Notes under the pieces: generated by a model
Database searches by the model: none
The model's input: the letters and a program-made list of their open reading frames with translations, nothing else
What the model was told of the DNA's origin: nothing
Assembly: GCF_004834005.1 (NCBI RefSeq)
Contig: NZ_STFF01000005.1
Coordinates: 558,001 to 622,000, forward strand
Source of the DNA: Niastella caeni
GTDB lineage: Bacteria > Bacteroidota > Bacteroidia > Chitinophagales > Chitinophagaceae
Length of the DNA: 64,000 bases
Direction of reading: 5' to 3'
Part shown: piece after piece, positions 35,005-44,577 of the stretch
Numbering within the stretch: position 1 is the first letter of the stretch
Layout of the letters: each line of letters starts with the position of its first letter
Program-made: the position numbers and the translations under genes

Positions 35005-35892
35005 ATGGCAACCAAGAAAAAGGCGGCCAAGCCAGCAAAAAAAACGATTGCCCCCAAAAAGCCAGCCCGTCCGGCCGGCGGGGCAGCCAAACCTGCTGCT
35101 AAAAAAGTAGTTGCTAAGAAAGAAGCTAAGCCTGCTGTAAAAAAGGCAGCCAAGCCAGTTGAAAAGAAGGCGCCGGCCAAGCCTCAGCCTGTCGTTCACC
35201 ACGCAGCTACCAAAGCACATGCTAAGCCGCCTCACGCACCTGCCGTCAAGCCCGTTGCCAAACATGTTGAAATAAAAGAAGTTAAAGACGTAAAAAAAAC
35301 AGTGGAGGCTCCTGTTAAAGTCGAAAAACCGGAAGTAAAGGTGGAAGTTAAAAAACCGGAGCCGGTTGTTCCACCACCACCGCCACCCAAAAAGCCGGAA
35401 CCTCCGGCCAAACCGGTGAAAGTGGTAATTCCGGAAATAAAAACAAAAACATCGCGCAGATACGAACCGGAATTCACCAAATCAGTATTAGATCAACCAG
35501 AAAACATTCAAACAGGACCAACCATGAGATATAGTGATGCCGAATTAAGCGAGTTCAAAGATCTGATCTTAAAGAAGTTTGATCAGGCAAAGAAAGAACT
35601 TACTTATTTACAGGGTTTAATAACCCGCAAAGATGAAATGGGTGGCGATGAGAACGAAAATCGCTACATGACCATGGAAGATGGCAGTATGAGTATGGAG
35701 CGGGAACAATTGTCCCAAATGGCCAGCCGGCAGATCAATTACATTGATCACCTGGAGAAAGCTCTGATGCGCATCGAGAACAAAACCTATGGTATTTGCC
35801 GGGTTACAGGTAAGCTGATCGATAAAGCCAGATTACGGGCTGTACCGCACGCTACCTTGAGTATCGAGGCCAAGCAAATGATGAATAAATAG
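35005..35892 (+). CDS. DksA/TraR-like protein with a long Lys/Ala/Pro-rich N-terminal tail
   Basis: 295 aa. Residues 1-165 are a histone-H1-like, Lys-, Ala- and Pro-rich tail (KKAAKPAKK-type repeats, PPPPPPKKP near 125). Residues 170-295 resemble DksA/TraR: a coiled coil, then YGICRVTGKLIDKARLRAVP. Only one of the four zinc-finger cysteines is kept, as in many Bacteroidota members. DksA-type proteins bind the RNA polymerase secondary channel; the basic tail suggests nucleic-acid binding. Co-transcribed with ileS (4-nt gap) and followed by a terminator. Confidence 0.88.
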   Translation: MATKKKAAKPAKKTIAPKKPARPAGGAAKPAAKKVVAKKEAKPAVKKAAKPVEKKAPAKPQPVVHHAATKAHAKPPHAPAVKPVAKHVEIKEVKDVKKTVEAPVKVEKPEVKVEVKKPEPVVPPPPPPKKPEPPAKPVKVVIPEIKTKTSRRYEPEFTKSVLDQPENIQTGPTMRYSDAELSEFKDLILKKFDQAKKELTYLQGLITRKDEMGGDENENRYMTMEDGSMSMEREQLSQMASRQINYIDHLEKALMRIENKTYGICRVTGKLIDKARLRAVPHATLSIEAKQMMNK

Positions 35893-35976
35893 CATTGTCT
35901 GCTTAAAATAATCGGTTGGTTGTCAATCTGCTTGTAGTGGAATTGGAAACTTATGCCGGTGATTGAATAAAATATT

Positions 35977-36006
35977 AAGCCTCCCGATACATCGGGAGGC
36001 TTTTTC
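35977..36006 (+). terminator. Terminator of the ileS-dksA-like operon
   Basis: AAGCCTCCCGAT pairs with ATCGGGAGGCTT around a 2-nt loop, followed by TTTTC. Confidence 0.85.
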
Positions 36007-36032
36007 TATATAAGAAGTTGGAGGTAAGAAGA

Positions 36033-36135
36033 AATTTAGAGAATTCAAGATTTAGGGGTTTCGAGATTTATTATAAGTTTAAGCCTATGAAATCCCAAAA
36101 TCTCTAAATCCCGCAATCTCAAAATCAGAAATTGG
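36033..36135. repeat. Inverted 8-bp arrays (GATTTAGG / AAATCCCA), no gene inside
   Basis: Left arm 36033-36072 and right arm 36090-36129, five 8-bp units each. The right arm ends in AAATCAGAAATTGG, 4 nt before the stop codon of the DPP4-like gene. It is an arms-only relative of cassette A. Confidence 0.88.
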
Positions 36136-36138
36136 TTC

Positions 36139-38256
36139 TCAAAATCCTCGCTGCGCTTCCGGCGCCCAGAAGATGGCCGGCATTGGCTTTTCCAATAAAT
36201 TCTGATAATAGAACTTATAAGCCTCATAGCGGCTATGTACACCCTTTGCGCCCATAAAACCATGCCGCTCGCCGGGGTAGGCCATAAATTCAAAATGCTT
36301 TTTCAGGTCCTCCAGTTTGTTTATCAGTACAATGCTGTTCTGCATGTGCACATTGTCGTCAGAGGTACCATGCACAATCCGTAACAGGCCTTTGTATTTA
36401 TCGGCATAGGTCAATACCGATGTGCTTTTATACCCTTCCGGGTTATCCTGGGGCGTGTTCATAAACCGTTCGGTATAATGGGTATCATAAAACTGCCAGT
36501 CGGTAACCGATGAGTTGGCTATGCCGTAAGGAAATACATCGGCGCCGTAGGTAAGCGCCATACAGGTCATATAACCGCCAAAGCTGCCGCCGGTGATACA
36601 AAGTTTGTTGCTATCTACCCAGGGCTGTTTCTTCAGCCAGCGACCGCAGGCCATATAGTCCTCAATTTCATATTTACCTAACTGACGGAAGATATAGTTC
36701 AATCCTTTCTTCCCAAAATGACCGCTGCTGCGGTTGTCGAAGGATACCTGGATCATGCCTTCCTGCGCCCACCATTGCGTTGGGGAAACGGCCGGCCGCC
36801 AGCGATCGTACACCGTACCGGCATTGGGTCCGCCGTAAATGCTGATAAGAACCGGGTATTTTTTAGTGGGGTCGAAATTGATAGGGTAAGTGATCACTAC
36901 CGGCAAACTAAACAATCCATCGGCAGATGGCACATACTTCAGGTCGTTTTTAGGGAGATTAAAATCGCCGAAATTAGCGCCTTTGCTGTTGGCCACTTCC
37001 CGAACGATCTGTCCTTTCTTCGCATCAACCAGGGCCATGGCCGGGGGCGTGTTCAGGTTAGAATAAGCGGTGATAAAATAGTTGCCGTTGGGTGAAACGC
37101 TTACGATATCATGGCTGAAATCGCCAAAGCTCAGGCGGGTAAGGCCTTTTCCGTTCAACCCGGCTTTATACAGGTCAAAACGGGCTGAATTTTCTTTGCG
37201 GGCCCTGAAGTACACAACGCCTGCTTTTTCATCTATTTTTATAATGCTGGTTCCCCAAAAATTTCCGGCGGTGATAGCGTTTTTCAACTGGCCATTGTTA
37301 TCGTAGTGGTACAGGTTTTCCCAGCCATCACGGTCGCTCTTTACAATGCAGCCTTTACCGGCAGACAAGAAGGTGATGCGTTCGCTTTCATCCAGGTCGA
37401 TCCAGGTAGGTTGGTTTTCATCATACACTTCTTTCTTACTGCCATTCGTGAGGTCGATATTATAGAATTTCAGGTTGTTTTGTTTCCGGTTCATCCATTG
37501 AACCCATAATTGTCCATCGGGCGACCATACCGGGGTGCCGAAATACTGGTCATCTTTTGCATTGAAATCGGCCCACACCGTTTCGCCGGGATTAATGGAA
37601 ACAATACCAATTTTTACTTCAGGGTTCTTATCGCCGGCTTTGGGATAACGCGTGTTTTCGAGATATCCATGTTGTCCGTCGGCTACATAGATGGGAAATA
37701 CAGGCACCTGCGATTCATCGAACCGCATAAAACAAATACGCTTGCTGTCGGCGCTCCACCAGAATGCTTTGTAACGGGTGGCCCTGCCCAGTATTTCTTC
37801 ATAATAAACCCACGATGCGTAGCCATTTAAGATGGTAGAAGAGCCATCTGTTGTAAGCTGCGTTTCTTTATTGATGTCGATTTGCAGTACATACAGGTTA
37901 TTGTCTTTTCTGGTATAAGCAGCCCATTTTTTATCGGGTGAAACCGTAATGTTTATGGCGCCGGATACAACCACAGGCGGTTGCAACTGGCCCATGTCTA
38001 CATTGGGGTAGGGAACCGATTTGCCGGTTTTTACATCTACCATGGTGGTGATGCTTTTTCCGTCGGCTTCTTTCTGTACCAGTAAGAAATGCGTATCATC
38101 TGCCCAGCCTTTAACCAGGGGCAATTGTTGGGTAACGTTCGATTCACCGTTTTTGAAGATCTGTTCAAAGGTGAAATTCTTCTTTTGTGCATGGGAGGAA
38201 ATAACAACCAATAGCAGGCATGGTAATACCATACCTATTGCAGCAGCCCTTTTCAT
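36139..38256 (-). CDS. Dipeptidyl-peptidase IV-like serine peptidase (S9B)
   Basis: 705 aa with a signal peptide (residues 1-23, ISSHAQ). The N-terminal eight-bladed propeller (DPPIV_N, about 60-410) includes YEEILGRATRYKAFWWSAD. The C-terminal alpha/beta-hydrolase carries nucleophile Ser in CITGGSFGGYMTC, Asp in VHGTSDDNVH and His in PGERHGF. It is expected to release X-Pro/Ala dipeptides from peptides in the periplasm. Single-gene unit on the minus strand. Confidence 0.95.
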   Translation of the reverse strand: MKRAAAIGMVLPCLLLVVISSHAQKKNFTFEQIFKNGESNVTQQLPLVKGWADDTHFLLVQKEADGKSITTMVDVKTGKSVPYPNVDMGQLQPPVVVSGAINITVSPDKKWAAYTRKDNNLYVLQIDINKETQLTTDGSSTILNGYASWVYYEEILGRATRYKAFWWSADSKRICFMRFDESQVPVFPIYVADGQHGYLENTRYPKAGDKNPEVKIGIVSINPGETVWADFNAKDDQYFGTPVWSPDGQLWVQWMNRKQNNLKFYNIDLTNGSKKEVYDENQPTWIDLDESERITFLSAGKGCIVKSDRDGWENLYHYDNNGQLKNAITAGNFWGTSIIKIDEKAGVVYFRARKENSARFDLYKAGLNGKGLTRLSFGDFSHDIVSVSPNGNYFITAYSNLNTPPAMALVDAKKGQIVREVANSKGANFGDFNLPKNDLKYVPSADGLFSLPVVITYPINFDPTKKYPVLISIYGGPNAGTVYDRWRPAVSPTQWWAQEGMIQVSFDNRSSGHFGKKGLNYIFRQLGKYEIEDYMACGRWLKKQPWVDSNKLCITGGSFGGYMTCMALTYGADVFPYGIANSSVTDWQFYDTHYTERFMNTPQDNPEGYKSTSVLTYADKYKGLLRIVHGTSDDNVHMQNSIVLINKLEDLKKHFEFMAYPGERHGFMGAKGVHSRYEAYKFYYQNLLEKPMPAIFWAPEAQRGF

Positions 38257-38309
38257 GTAGTTTTTAGATTATTTAATTCGAAAATTAGGGAATTAGATAA
38301 CTTGACAAC

Positions 38310-38531
38310 AGATTGATGGCTGAATGGTTGAGTCAGTGGATAATAGGCAGAATGGTTGCCGGGAAACCCTGTTTCAGGTTACAAGTTCCAGGTTTCAGGG
38401 GAACCAGTTAAACCGTATTCTTGTAATTCCTTGTAACTTGCAACCTGTAACATATGCTTTGAATTGACCAGGCTACACAAATAACCCAATGATGGTTCCT
38501 GGTAACCGGCCCCCGGTATCCGGTAACTGGC
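38310..38531. repeat. Stacked word arrays between the DPP4-like and ABC exporter genes
   Basis: It contains a short GATGGCTG/AATGGTTG-type stretch (38312-38330), GGTTGCCGGG and CAGGTTAC/CAGGTTT-type words (38354-38402), the inverse TTGTAAC/GCAACCTGTAAC words (38430-38452), and GGTAACC/CCGGTATC words (38501-38531) that end 4 nt before the exporter gene stop. It is a nested two-word palindrome like 55774-55940. Confidence 0.75.
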
Positions 38532-38534
38532 TTT

Positions 38535-40355
38535 CTACTTCACCTCCTGCATATCTACCAGCTTCTTGTAGAAGCCGTTCTGGGCGATGAGGGTATCGTG
38601 CGTACCGCGTTCAACGATCTTGCCTTTTTGTAATACAATGATCTCATCGGCATGGCGAATGGTGCTGAGCCTATGCGCAATTACGATACTGGTGCGGTTC
38701 TCCATCATTTTATTAATGGCATCCTGTACCAGGCGTTCGCTTTCCGTATCCAGTGAAGAAGTGGCTTCGTCGAGGATCAGGATGGGCGGGTTCTTCAATA
38801 CGGCGCGGGCAATTGTCAAACGCTGGCGTTCTCCACCGCTGAGTTTGCTACCGCGGTCGCCTATGTTGGTTTGGTAATTCTCTTCTTTTTTCATGATGAA
38901 CTCATGCGCATTGGCAATACGGGCTGCCTGCTCAATTTCAGCAATATTGGCAACGGGATTGCCCAGGGCAATGTTGGCGGCTATGGAATCATTGAACAGA
39001 ATTGGTTCCTGGGTAACAATGCCCATTTGATCGCGCAGCGACAACAGCGAATACTCTTTTATGTTAATGCCATCGATCAGTAATTCACCGCTGCTAACAT
39101 CGTGAAAGCGGGGAACCAGGTCGGCCAGGGTACTTTTACCGGCGCCGGAAGAGCCTACGAGGGCAATGGTTTTACCTTTTTCTATGGTGAGGCTTATGTT
39201 ATCGAGAATGGTTACATCATTGTACTTAAAGGATACATTCTTTAGCTCAATCCTGTTATCGAAGTTTTGCAGGTATCTCGGATTGGCCACTTCAGATACC
39301 ATAAGCGGCGCAGTAAGCACTTCTTCAACCCGGTCAATGGCGGCAGCGCCCCGTCGCATATTATAAAATGCCTGCGAAAGTGATTTCGCCGGCTGAATGA
39401 TCTGGGAAAATACGACCAGGTAAGTTATAAAGGCTTCGGACGTCAACCCCCCTTTGTGGGCAAATACCATATACCCGCCAATAAGGAGAATGCAACAAAA
39501 GATCATTACTCCCAGGAATTCCGACATGGGGGAGGCAAGATCACGCTTGAAGGCCATTTGTATACGCAATTTGTTCAGCAGGTTATTAGTGCCCACAAAG
39601 CGGTCGCGCATCAGCTTTTCAGCATTGAAGGCTTTTACCACCCGCAGGCCGCCCAGCGTTTCATCCAGGATGCTTAATAGTAAACCTTGTTGTTCCTGCG
39701 CCTTGCCCGATTCTCGTTTCAGACTTTTGCTTACCCTGCCCAGAACAAAACCGGCCAGGGGTAACAATACCAGCATCACCAGAGATAAAAGGGGACTTAA
39801 AAAAATGAGCATACCCAGCACTATAATGATGTTCAACGGGTCTTTTATCAAGCCCTCCAGGGCGCCAATGATACTCCATTCTATCTCGTTTATGTCGTTG
39901 CTCATGCGCGACATCATGTCTCCCTTCCGTTGTTCGGTAAAATAACTAACCGGCAGCGCCAGGATCTTATCGTACAGGTCTTCCCTGAACCTGGTCATTA
40001 TACGGTTACGAAGTGGGATCAGCATACGGACACCCAGGTATAAAAACAGATTCTTGAGTAATATGGAAAGAATAATGGTAATACATATAGCTATCAGGGC
40101 CCGAGGATACCCATAATGAATGATCAGGTATGACAGCCCATACTTTAACTGGGCTAAGATCCCTTCTGAATTCCATTCAAGAGGAGGCCTTACAGTGAGC
40201 GGTTTTTCCTTGTTAAACAACAAATTTAAAAAAGGAGCGAGCATCGTCAGCGAAACCAGGGAGAAAACAATAGATAATACATTGAATACCAAGTAACCTA
40301 TAATTCTGTCTTTTTGGTTTCTCAAATAAAAGAAAATCCTTGAAAATCGCTTCAT
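38535..40355 (-). CDS. ABC exporter (MsbA/multidrug type, fused TMD-NBD)
   Basis: 606 aa. Six membrane helices in residues 1-330; nucleotide-binding domain with Walker A VGSSGAGKSTL, signature LSGGERQRL, Walker B ILILDEATSSLD and switch His in AHRLSTI. It is a half transporter that works as a homodimer; the MsbA-type lipid flippase is the commonest role in this family, but drug export cannot be excluded. It is divergent from rbfA. Confidence 0.9.
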   Translation of the reverse strand: MKRFSRIFFYLRNQKDRIIGYLVFNVLSIVFSLVSLTMLAPFLNLLFNKEKPLTVRPPLEWNSEGILAQLKYGLSYLIIHYGYPRALIAICITIILSILLKNLFLYLGVRMLIPLRNRIMTRFREDLYDKILALPVSYFTEQRKGDMMSRMSNDINEIEWSIIGALEGLIKDPLNIIIVLGMLIFLSPLLSLVMLVLLPLAGFVLGRVSKSLKRESGKAQEQQGLLLSILDETLGGLRVVKAFNAEKLMRDRFVGTNNLLNKLRIQMAFKRDLASPMSEFLGVMIFCCILLIGGYMVFAHKGGLTSEAFITYLVVFSQIIQPAKSLSQAFYNMRRGAAAIDRVEEVLTAPLMVSEVANPRYLQNFDNRIELKNVSFKYNDVTILDNISLTIEKGKTIALVGSSGAGKSTLADLVPRFHDVSSGELLIDGINIKEYSLLSLRDQMGIVTQEPILFNDSIAANIALGNPVANIAEIEQAARIANAHEFIMKKEENYQTNIGDRGSKLSGGERQRLTIARAVLKNPPILILDEATSSLDTESERLVQDAINKMMENRTSIVIAHRLSTIRHADEIIVLQKGKIVERGTHDTLIAQNGFYKKLVDMQEVK

Positions 40356-40423
40356 GAAACAGTTAAAATAATGAGTAAACGGTGCAAAGTAACTAATTTT
40401 ACGGCTATTAAACCGTTAAGGAA

Positions 40424-40789
40424 ATGCAAGAAGGGAAACGTCAAAAACAGGTGGGAAGTTTACTGAATGAAGAATTAAATTTAATTTTTCAACGATTGGG
40501 GCTGAGTATGATCGACGGCGGCATGGTATCCATTTCTTCCGTAAAGCTTACGCCCGACTTATTGGAGGCCCGTATTTACCTGAGCTTTTTCCAGGTAAAG
40601 AATGGGGAAGAAGCCCTGAAAAAGATTGAAGAGAGAGCCTGGGAAATAAAAAGAGAGCTGACTGCCCGGGTGGCTAAACAATTGCGGCGCATGCCCGAAC
40701 TGAAATTCTATCTGGATGATACGCTGGATCATGTGTTCAGGATGGAGGAGTTGTTTAAGAAGATCAATCCGCCGGGAAATGAAGAATAA
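40424..40789 (+). CDS. rbfA: Ribosome-binding factor A
   Basis: 121 aa, normal length. The KH-like fold is recognised from KRQKQVGSLLNEELNLIFQR and the C-terminal LRRMPELKFYLDDTLDHVFR. It assists 16S rRNA 5'-end maturation and 30S assembly. The lolE-like gene follows after 35 nt. Confidence 0.96.
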   Translation: MQEGKRQKQVGSLLNEELNLIFQRLGLSMIDGGMVSISSVKLTPDLLEARIYLSFFQVKNGEEALKKIEERAWEIKRELTARVAKQLRRMPELKFYLDDTLDHVFRMEELFKKINPPGNEE

Positions 40790-40824
40790 AAAATACCACA
40801 AACAATAAACTTCAAACCACAAAC

Positions 40825-42048
40825 TTGAATTTTTTATTCGCCTGGCGATATTTTAAAGCAAAAAAAAGTACCAATGCCATCAATGTTATTGCATGGGTGA
40901 GTATTATTGCCATTATGGGTATTACGTTTGCTTTTATTGTGGTATTGAGTGTGTTCAATGGGTTTGAAGGATTGGTAAAATCGTTGTATTCCTCGTTCTA
41001 CCCCGATATAAAAATTGCTGCAAAAACGGGTAAGACCATTATACTTACGCAACAGCAATTGCAACAACTCTCCGTCATTAAAGGGGTTCGCACCTATAGT
41101 TTGGTGGCAGAAGAAAAGACCTTGCTGGTAAACGGCGATGTGCAGGTGATCGTTGACCTGAAAGGCGTAGATACTTCGTATGAATCGGTAACCGGGGTGG
41201 CCCAAAAGCTGATCCGGGGTAACTTTCAAACCGGAAGTGCCGATGAGCCCGCCCTCGTGTTAGGCAACGGAGTTGAAAATGCCGTGGGTGTTGAAAGCGA
41301 TAAATACATATACCCGCTAACCGTGTATGGGTTTAAACGGGGTATGAACATCAATGTAGCCGATCCCTCACAATCTATGGCGGCCGCTAACATTATTACT
41401 TCCGGCACTTTTTTAATTCAGCAGGATATTGATAACAAATACGCCATCACCAATCTCGATTTCATGAAGCTGATGATGGGGTTGGGACCTAATGAATACA
41501 GCGGGGTGGAACTGGCGCTGCATGCCGGGGTAGATGCGGAAGATGCGCAAAAGGAAATTCAGAACCTGTTAGGGTTAAATTACCGGGTGGAAACAAAATA
41601 CGAGCAAAACCAAAGCTTGTATAGTGTGATGAACCTTGAAAAATGGGCTATTTACGGCATCCTTACTTTAATGCTTATAGTGGCGGCTTTTACCATGATC
41701 GGCAGTTTAACCATGCTGGTACTGGAAAAGCAAAAGGATATACAAGTGTTGAAATCTATGGGCGCCAATAATATGCTGGTGCAAAAAATATTTTTAAGCG
41801 AAGGTTTATTGCTGGGTAGTATTGGTTCTATCGGTGGCGTGTTGTTGGCCATTATCTTTTGCTGGGCCCAGGTTAAGTACAAGCTCATTGCCATTCAGGG
41901 TGGAACCTTTTTAATAGATTATTACCCGGTAAAACTGGTGGCTTCGGATTTTCTTTTGGTACTGTTTACGGTATCGCTGGTAGCATTTTTGGCCTCCTGG
42001 TTCCCCTCCCGCCGTGCGGCCTTGCAGCCGATTGAGTTGAGGAGTTAA
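40825..42048 (+). CDS. Lipoprotein-release ABC permease (LolC/E-like, FtsX/MacB fold)
   Basis: 407 aa. It starts at a TTG (40825), followed by NFLFAWRYFKAKKSTNAINVI, the standard N-terminus of the family; no ATG fits. One membrane helix at about 20-45, a periplasmic MacB-like domain (about 50-270), then three helices (275-400). It should work with a LolD-type ATPase, not encoded here, to extract lipoproteins from the inner membrane. It follows rbfA. Confidence 0.9.
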   Translation: MNFLFAWRYFKAKKSTNAINVIAWVSIIAIMGITFAFIVVLSVFNGFEGLVKSLYSSFYPDIKIAAKTGKTIILTQQQLQQLSVIKGVRTYSLVAEEKTLLVNGDVQVIVDLKGVDTSYESVTGVAQKLIRGNFQTGSADEPALVLGNGVENAVGVESDKYIYPLTVYGFKRGMNINVADPSQSMAAANIITSGTFLIQQDIDNKYAITNLDFMKLMMGLGPNEYSGVELALHAGVDAEDAQKEIQNLLGLNYRVETKYEQNQSLYSVMNLEKWAIYGILTLMLIVAAFTMIGSLTMLVLEKQKDIQVLKSMGANNMLVQKIFLSEGLLLGSIGSIGGVLLAIIFCWAQVKYKLIAIQGGTFLIDYYPVKLVASDFLLVLFTVSLVAFLASWFPSRRAALQPIELRS

Positions 42049-42084
42049 ATGGTTGGTTATCAATTTATAAAACCATTATAAAAC

Positions 42085-42118
42085 AAAAGGTATCCCGATA
42101 GATCGGGATACCTTTTTT
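42085..42118. terminator. Bidirectional terminator between lolE-like and transketolase genes
   Basis: AAAAGGTATCCCGAT pairs with ATCGGGATACCTTTT around AG, with T-runs on both strands. It serves two convergent genes. Confidence 0.9.
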
Positions 42119-42140
42119 ATGTTAAGAAATTCTCTTCTAA

Positions 42141-42977
42141 TTAATAGTCACCGATGGTTTCTGGTAACTGAGACAGTGCTTTTTGCAACTGCTCGTCATT
42201 AGGCGCAATACCATGCCATTCGTGGTGGCCTTCCATAAAGTCAACACCAGCACCCATTACCGTTTTCATTAAAATAACTACTGGTTTGCCTTTACCGGTA
42301 CGGGCTTTGGCTTGCTCAAGACCTGCAACTACAGCATCAATATCATTTCCTTTCTCAAGAACCATTACATCCCAGCCAAAAGCGGCAAATTTGGCGCCCA
42401 GGTCACCCAGTGCCAATACTTTATCGGTTGGACCGTCAATTTGCTGACCGTTCCAGTCAACAGTAGAGATCAGGTTATCCACTTTATTATGTGCTGCAAA
42501 CATAATGGCTTCCCAGTTCTGACCTTCATCCAGCTCGCCATCGCCATGTAAAGAATAAACTATGTTGTTCTCTCCATTAAGCTTTTTAGATAAAGCCACA
42601 CCCAGGGCTACGCTCATACCTTGTCCCAAAGAACCGCTGGCTATCCGGATACCGGGCAGGTGCTCATGGGTGGCGGGGTGTCCCTGTAAACGGGAATCTA
42701 TTTTACGAAAAGTAGATAGTTCTTTTACATCGAAATAACCCGAACGGGCTAAAGTGGAATAAAAAACAGGAGAGATATGACCGTTTGATAAAATGAAAAC
42801 ATCTTCATTGCGGGCTTCCATAGAAAATTGAGGATTGTGCTGCATTACCTTGAAGTATAATGCGGTAAAATACTCGGTACAACCCAGTGAACCCCCGGGG
42901 TGACCACTAGCACATCCGTGAACCATACGAACAATATCCCTGCGAATTTGAGTAGCAATGTCCTTTAAAGCTGGCAT
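42141..42977 (-). CDS. Transketolase, N-terminal (TPP-binding) subunit
   Basis: 278 aa from ATG 42977 (PALKDIATQIRRDIV follows). TPP-binding motif GDGELDEGQNWEAIMFAAHNKVDN and the early SGHPGGSLG are present. It corresponds to the first half of a transketolase. The matching C-terminal half, usually next door, is not adjacent here: the gene beyond its 3' end is the convergent lolE-like gene. A TTG 24 nt upstream lies inside the -7 box and is not a plausible start. Confidence 0.93.
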   Translation of the reverse strand: MPALKDIATQIRRDIVRMVHGCASGHPGGSLGCTEYFTALYFKVMQHNPQFSMEARNEDVFILSNGHISPVFYSTLARSGYFDVKELSTFRKIDSRLQGHPATHEHLPGIRIASGSLGQGMSVALGVALSKKLNGENNIVYSLHGDGELDEGQNWEAIMFAAHNKVDNLISTVDWNGQQIDGPTDKVLALGDLGAKFAAFGWDVMVLEKGNDIDAVVAGLEQAKARTGKGKPVVILMKTVMGAGVDFMEGHHEWHGIAPNDEQLQKALSQLPETIGDY

Positions 42978-42998
42978 AGCAAGATTAAAATTTGGGTG

Positions 42999-43006
42999 CA
43001 AAACTA
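42999..43006 (-). promoter_or_regulatory. Candidate -7 box for the transketolase gene
   Basis: TAGTTTTG on the minus strand, 21 nt before the ATG, matches TAnnTTTG. Confidence 0.5.
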
Positions 43007-43230
43007 AAGGAATTGTTTTGTATCAATAAATCAAATTAAACTTTCCCAATATTTTTACATCAAAGGCCGTTGTATAATGGATTACTTGTATTTGAAGTAA
43101 GTGTTATTAATAGTTGGAAATCCGAAAATACACTGTAATTTGCGATGCTTTGTGGTAATGAGCCCCAGCCGGCCCGATTGGTAGCGCACGTATTCACGCA
43201 TTATTATTACAAGACTTCAAAATCAGGCTG

Positions 43231-44364
43231 ATGTTTGATGTATTATTCTCAATAGCTATTTCATTTGCAATTACCTTTTTAGCTATTCCGGTAATTATAA
43301 CCGTTGCAGAACAGAAAAAATTATTTGACATTCCTGACGAGAGAAAAGTTCACCATAACCCCATACCTTCATTAGGTGGGTTAGGGATCTTTGCCGGTTT
43401 TATGCTGGCCTGTCTCATTGCTATTCCTCACCAGTCATCATCTGACTTCCAATATTTTTTTGCAGCAGCATTTGTTATCTTCTTCCTGGGTTTAAAAGAT
43501 GATATACTTGTTATTTCGCCAATTAAAAAATTCATTGGCCAGGTATTAGCTGCTTTCCTCATTATATATAAAGGGAACATTCAGATTAAAAGCATGTATG
43601 GCTTCATGGGTTTACATGAACTGCCTGAAATGTTCAGCCTGCTGTTAACCTATTTAACCATCATTGTGATCATCAACTCCTTTAACCTGATTGATGGTAT
43701 CGACGGATTAGCGGGTTCATTAGGGTTGATGGCCTCTACTATTTTTGGTTTTTATTTTTTACAGGTGAACATGCTCGCCTATTCGATATTGGCTTTCTCC
43801 CTGGCAGGTAGCCTGATGGCATTTTTGATATTCAATTTTCAACCGGCAAAAATATTCATGGGCGACACCGGGTCGTTGCTGATAGGGTTGGTAAATGCAA
43901 TACTGGTTGTGAAATTTATCAGCGTTGCCAATCAAACCGACTCGCCATACCCTGTTATAGCCTCTCCTGCTATCAGTGTTGCCATACTGGTAATTCCTTT
44001 AATGGATACATTACGGGTGTTTGCGATCCGCACTTTTCACCGCCGTTCGCCTTTTAGTCCCGATAGAAATCACATTCACCACTTGTTACTCGACAGGGGC
44101 TTTTCACACCGCTTTATAACCCTGCTGCTGGTATCTATTAATATTTTATTTATTCTGGCTGCGTATGCAGGTCGCAATCTCGGTTGCACCTGGATCATCC
44201 TGGCCATTTTGATCGTGTTCTTTTCCGGTATAGCAGCCTTGTACTATACCCGCCCGCGAACACGCCTTTTTGTTGCCAAAACCATTGATTCACCAGATGG
44301 AGAGTTGAAAACCTCCAAAATCGTTCCGCTTACCACCGATACTATTTTGGAGCATAAGAATTAG
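43231..44364 (+). CDS. Undecaprenyl-phosphate sugar-1-phosphate transferase (WecA/TagO-like)
   Basis: 377 aa, about ten or eleven membrane helices. Catalytic Asp motifs of the MraY/WecA family are present: FLGLKDDILV, NLIDGIDGLAGSLG, KIFMGDTGSLLIG and the C-terminal RNHIHHLLLDRGFSH. The family starts surface glycan assembly by moving GlcNAc- or related sugar-1-phosphate to undecaprenyl phosphate. The His-rich loop favours WecA/TagO over MraY. It stands alone; no glycosyltransferases are next to it. Confidence 0.92.
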   Translation: MFDVLFSIAISFAITFLAIPVIITVAEQKKLFDIPDERKVHHNPIPSLGGLGIFAGFMLACLIAIPHQSSSDFQYFFAAAFVIFFLGLKDDILVISPIKKFIGQVLAAFLIIYKGNIQIKSMYGFMGLHELPEMFSLLLTYLTIIVIINSFNLIDGIDGLAGSLGLMASTIFGFYFLQVNMLAYSILAFSLAGSLMAFLIFNFQPAKIFMGDTGSLLIGLVNAILVVKFISVANQTDSPYPVIASPAISVAILVIPLMDTLRVFAIRTFHRRSPFSPDRNHIHHLLLDRGFSHRFITLLLVSINILFILAAYAGRNLGCTWIILAILIVFFSGIAALYYTRPRTRLFVAKTIDSPDGELKTSKIVPLTTDTILEHKN

Positions 44365-44367
44365 CTT

Positions 44368-44521
44368 CAGTTACCGGTTGCCTATTGCCAGGTACCAGGA
44401 ATATCCCGAATAACGAGGCTTAAAATTATAATTTAAAAGCTGCAAAAAAGACCCGGTAACCGGTAACTCCTGGCTGTTACCGTTTGGTTTTGCCTGTTGC
44501 CCATTGCTCATTGCCCATTGC
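44368..44521. repeat. Inverted 7-bp arrays (CAGTTAC / GGTAACC) plus a CCATTGC array
   Basis: Left arm 44368-44395: CAGTTAC, CGGTTGC, CTATTGC, CAGGTAC. Right arm 44455-44482: GGTAACC, GGTAACT, CCTGGCT, GTTACCG. Then four units CTGTTGC, CCATTGC, TCATTGC, CCATTGC at 44494-44521. No gene inside. It starts 3 nt after the WecA-like stop. Confidence 0.88.
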
Positions 44522-44547
44522 TTCCTCCGCCATCCAAAAAATTTAAG

Positions 44548-44555
44548 TAGGTTTG
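44548..44555 (+). promoter_or_regulatory. Candidate -7 box for frr
   Basis: TAGGTTTG matches TAnnTTTG, 22 nt before the frr start. Confidence 0.5.
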
Positions 44556-44577
44556 CAGGCATTTAATATTTCTTCCT

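Noticed and set aside
38535..40355. Calling the ABC exporter msbA outright
   Set aside because: The domain layout fits MsbA but equally fits other fused half exporters; no lipid A genes are adjacent.
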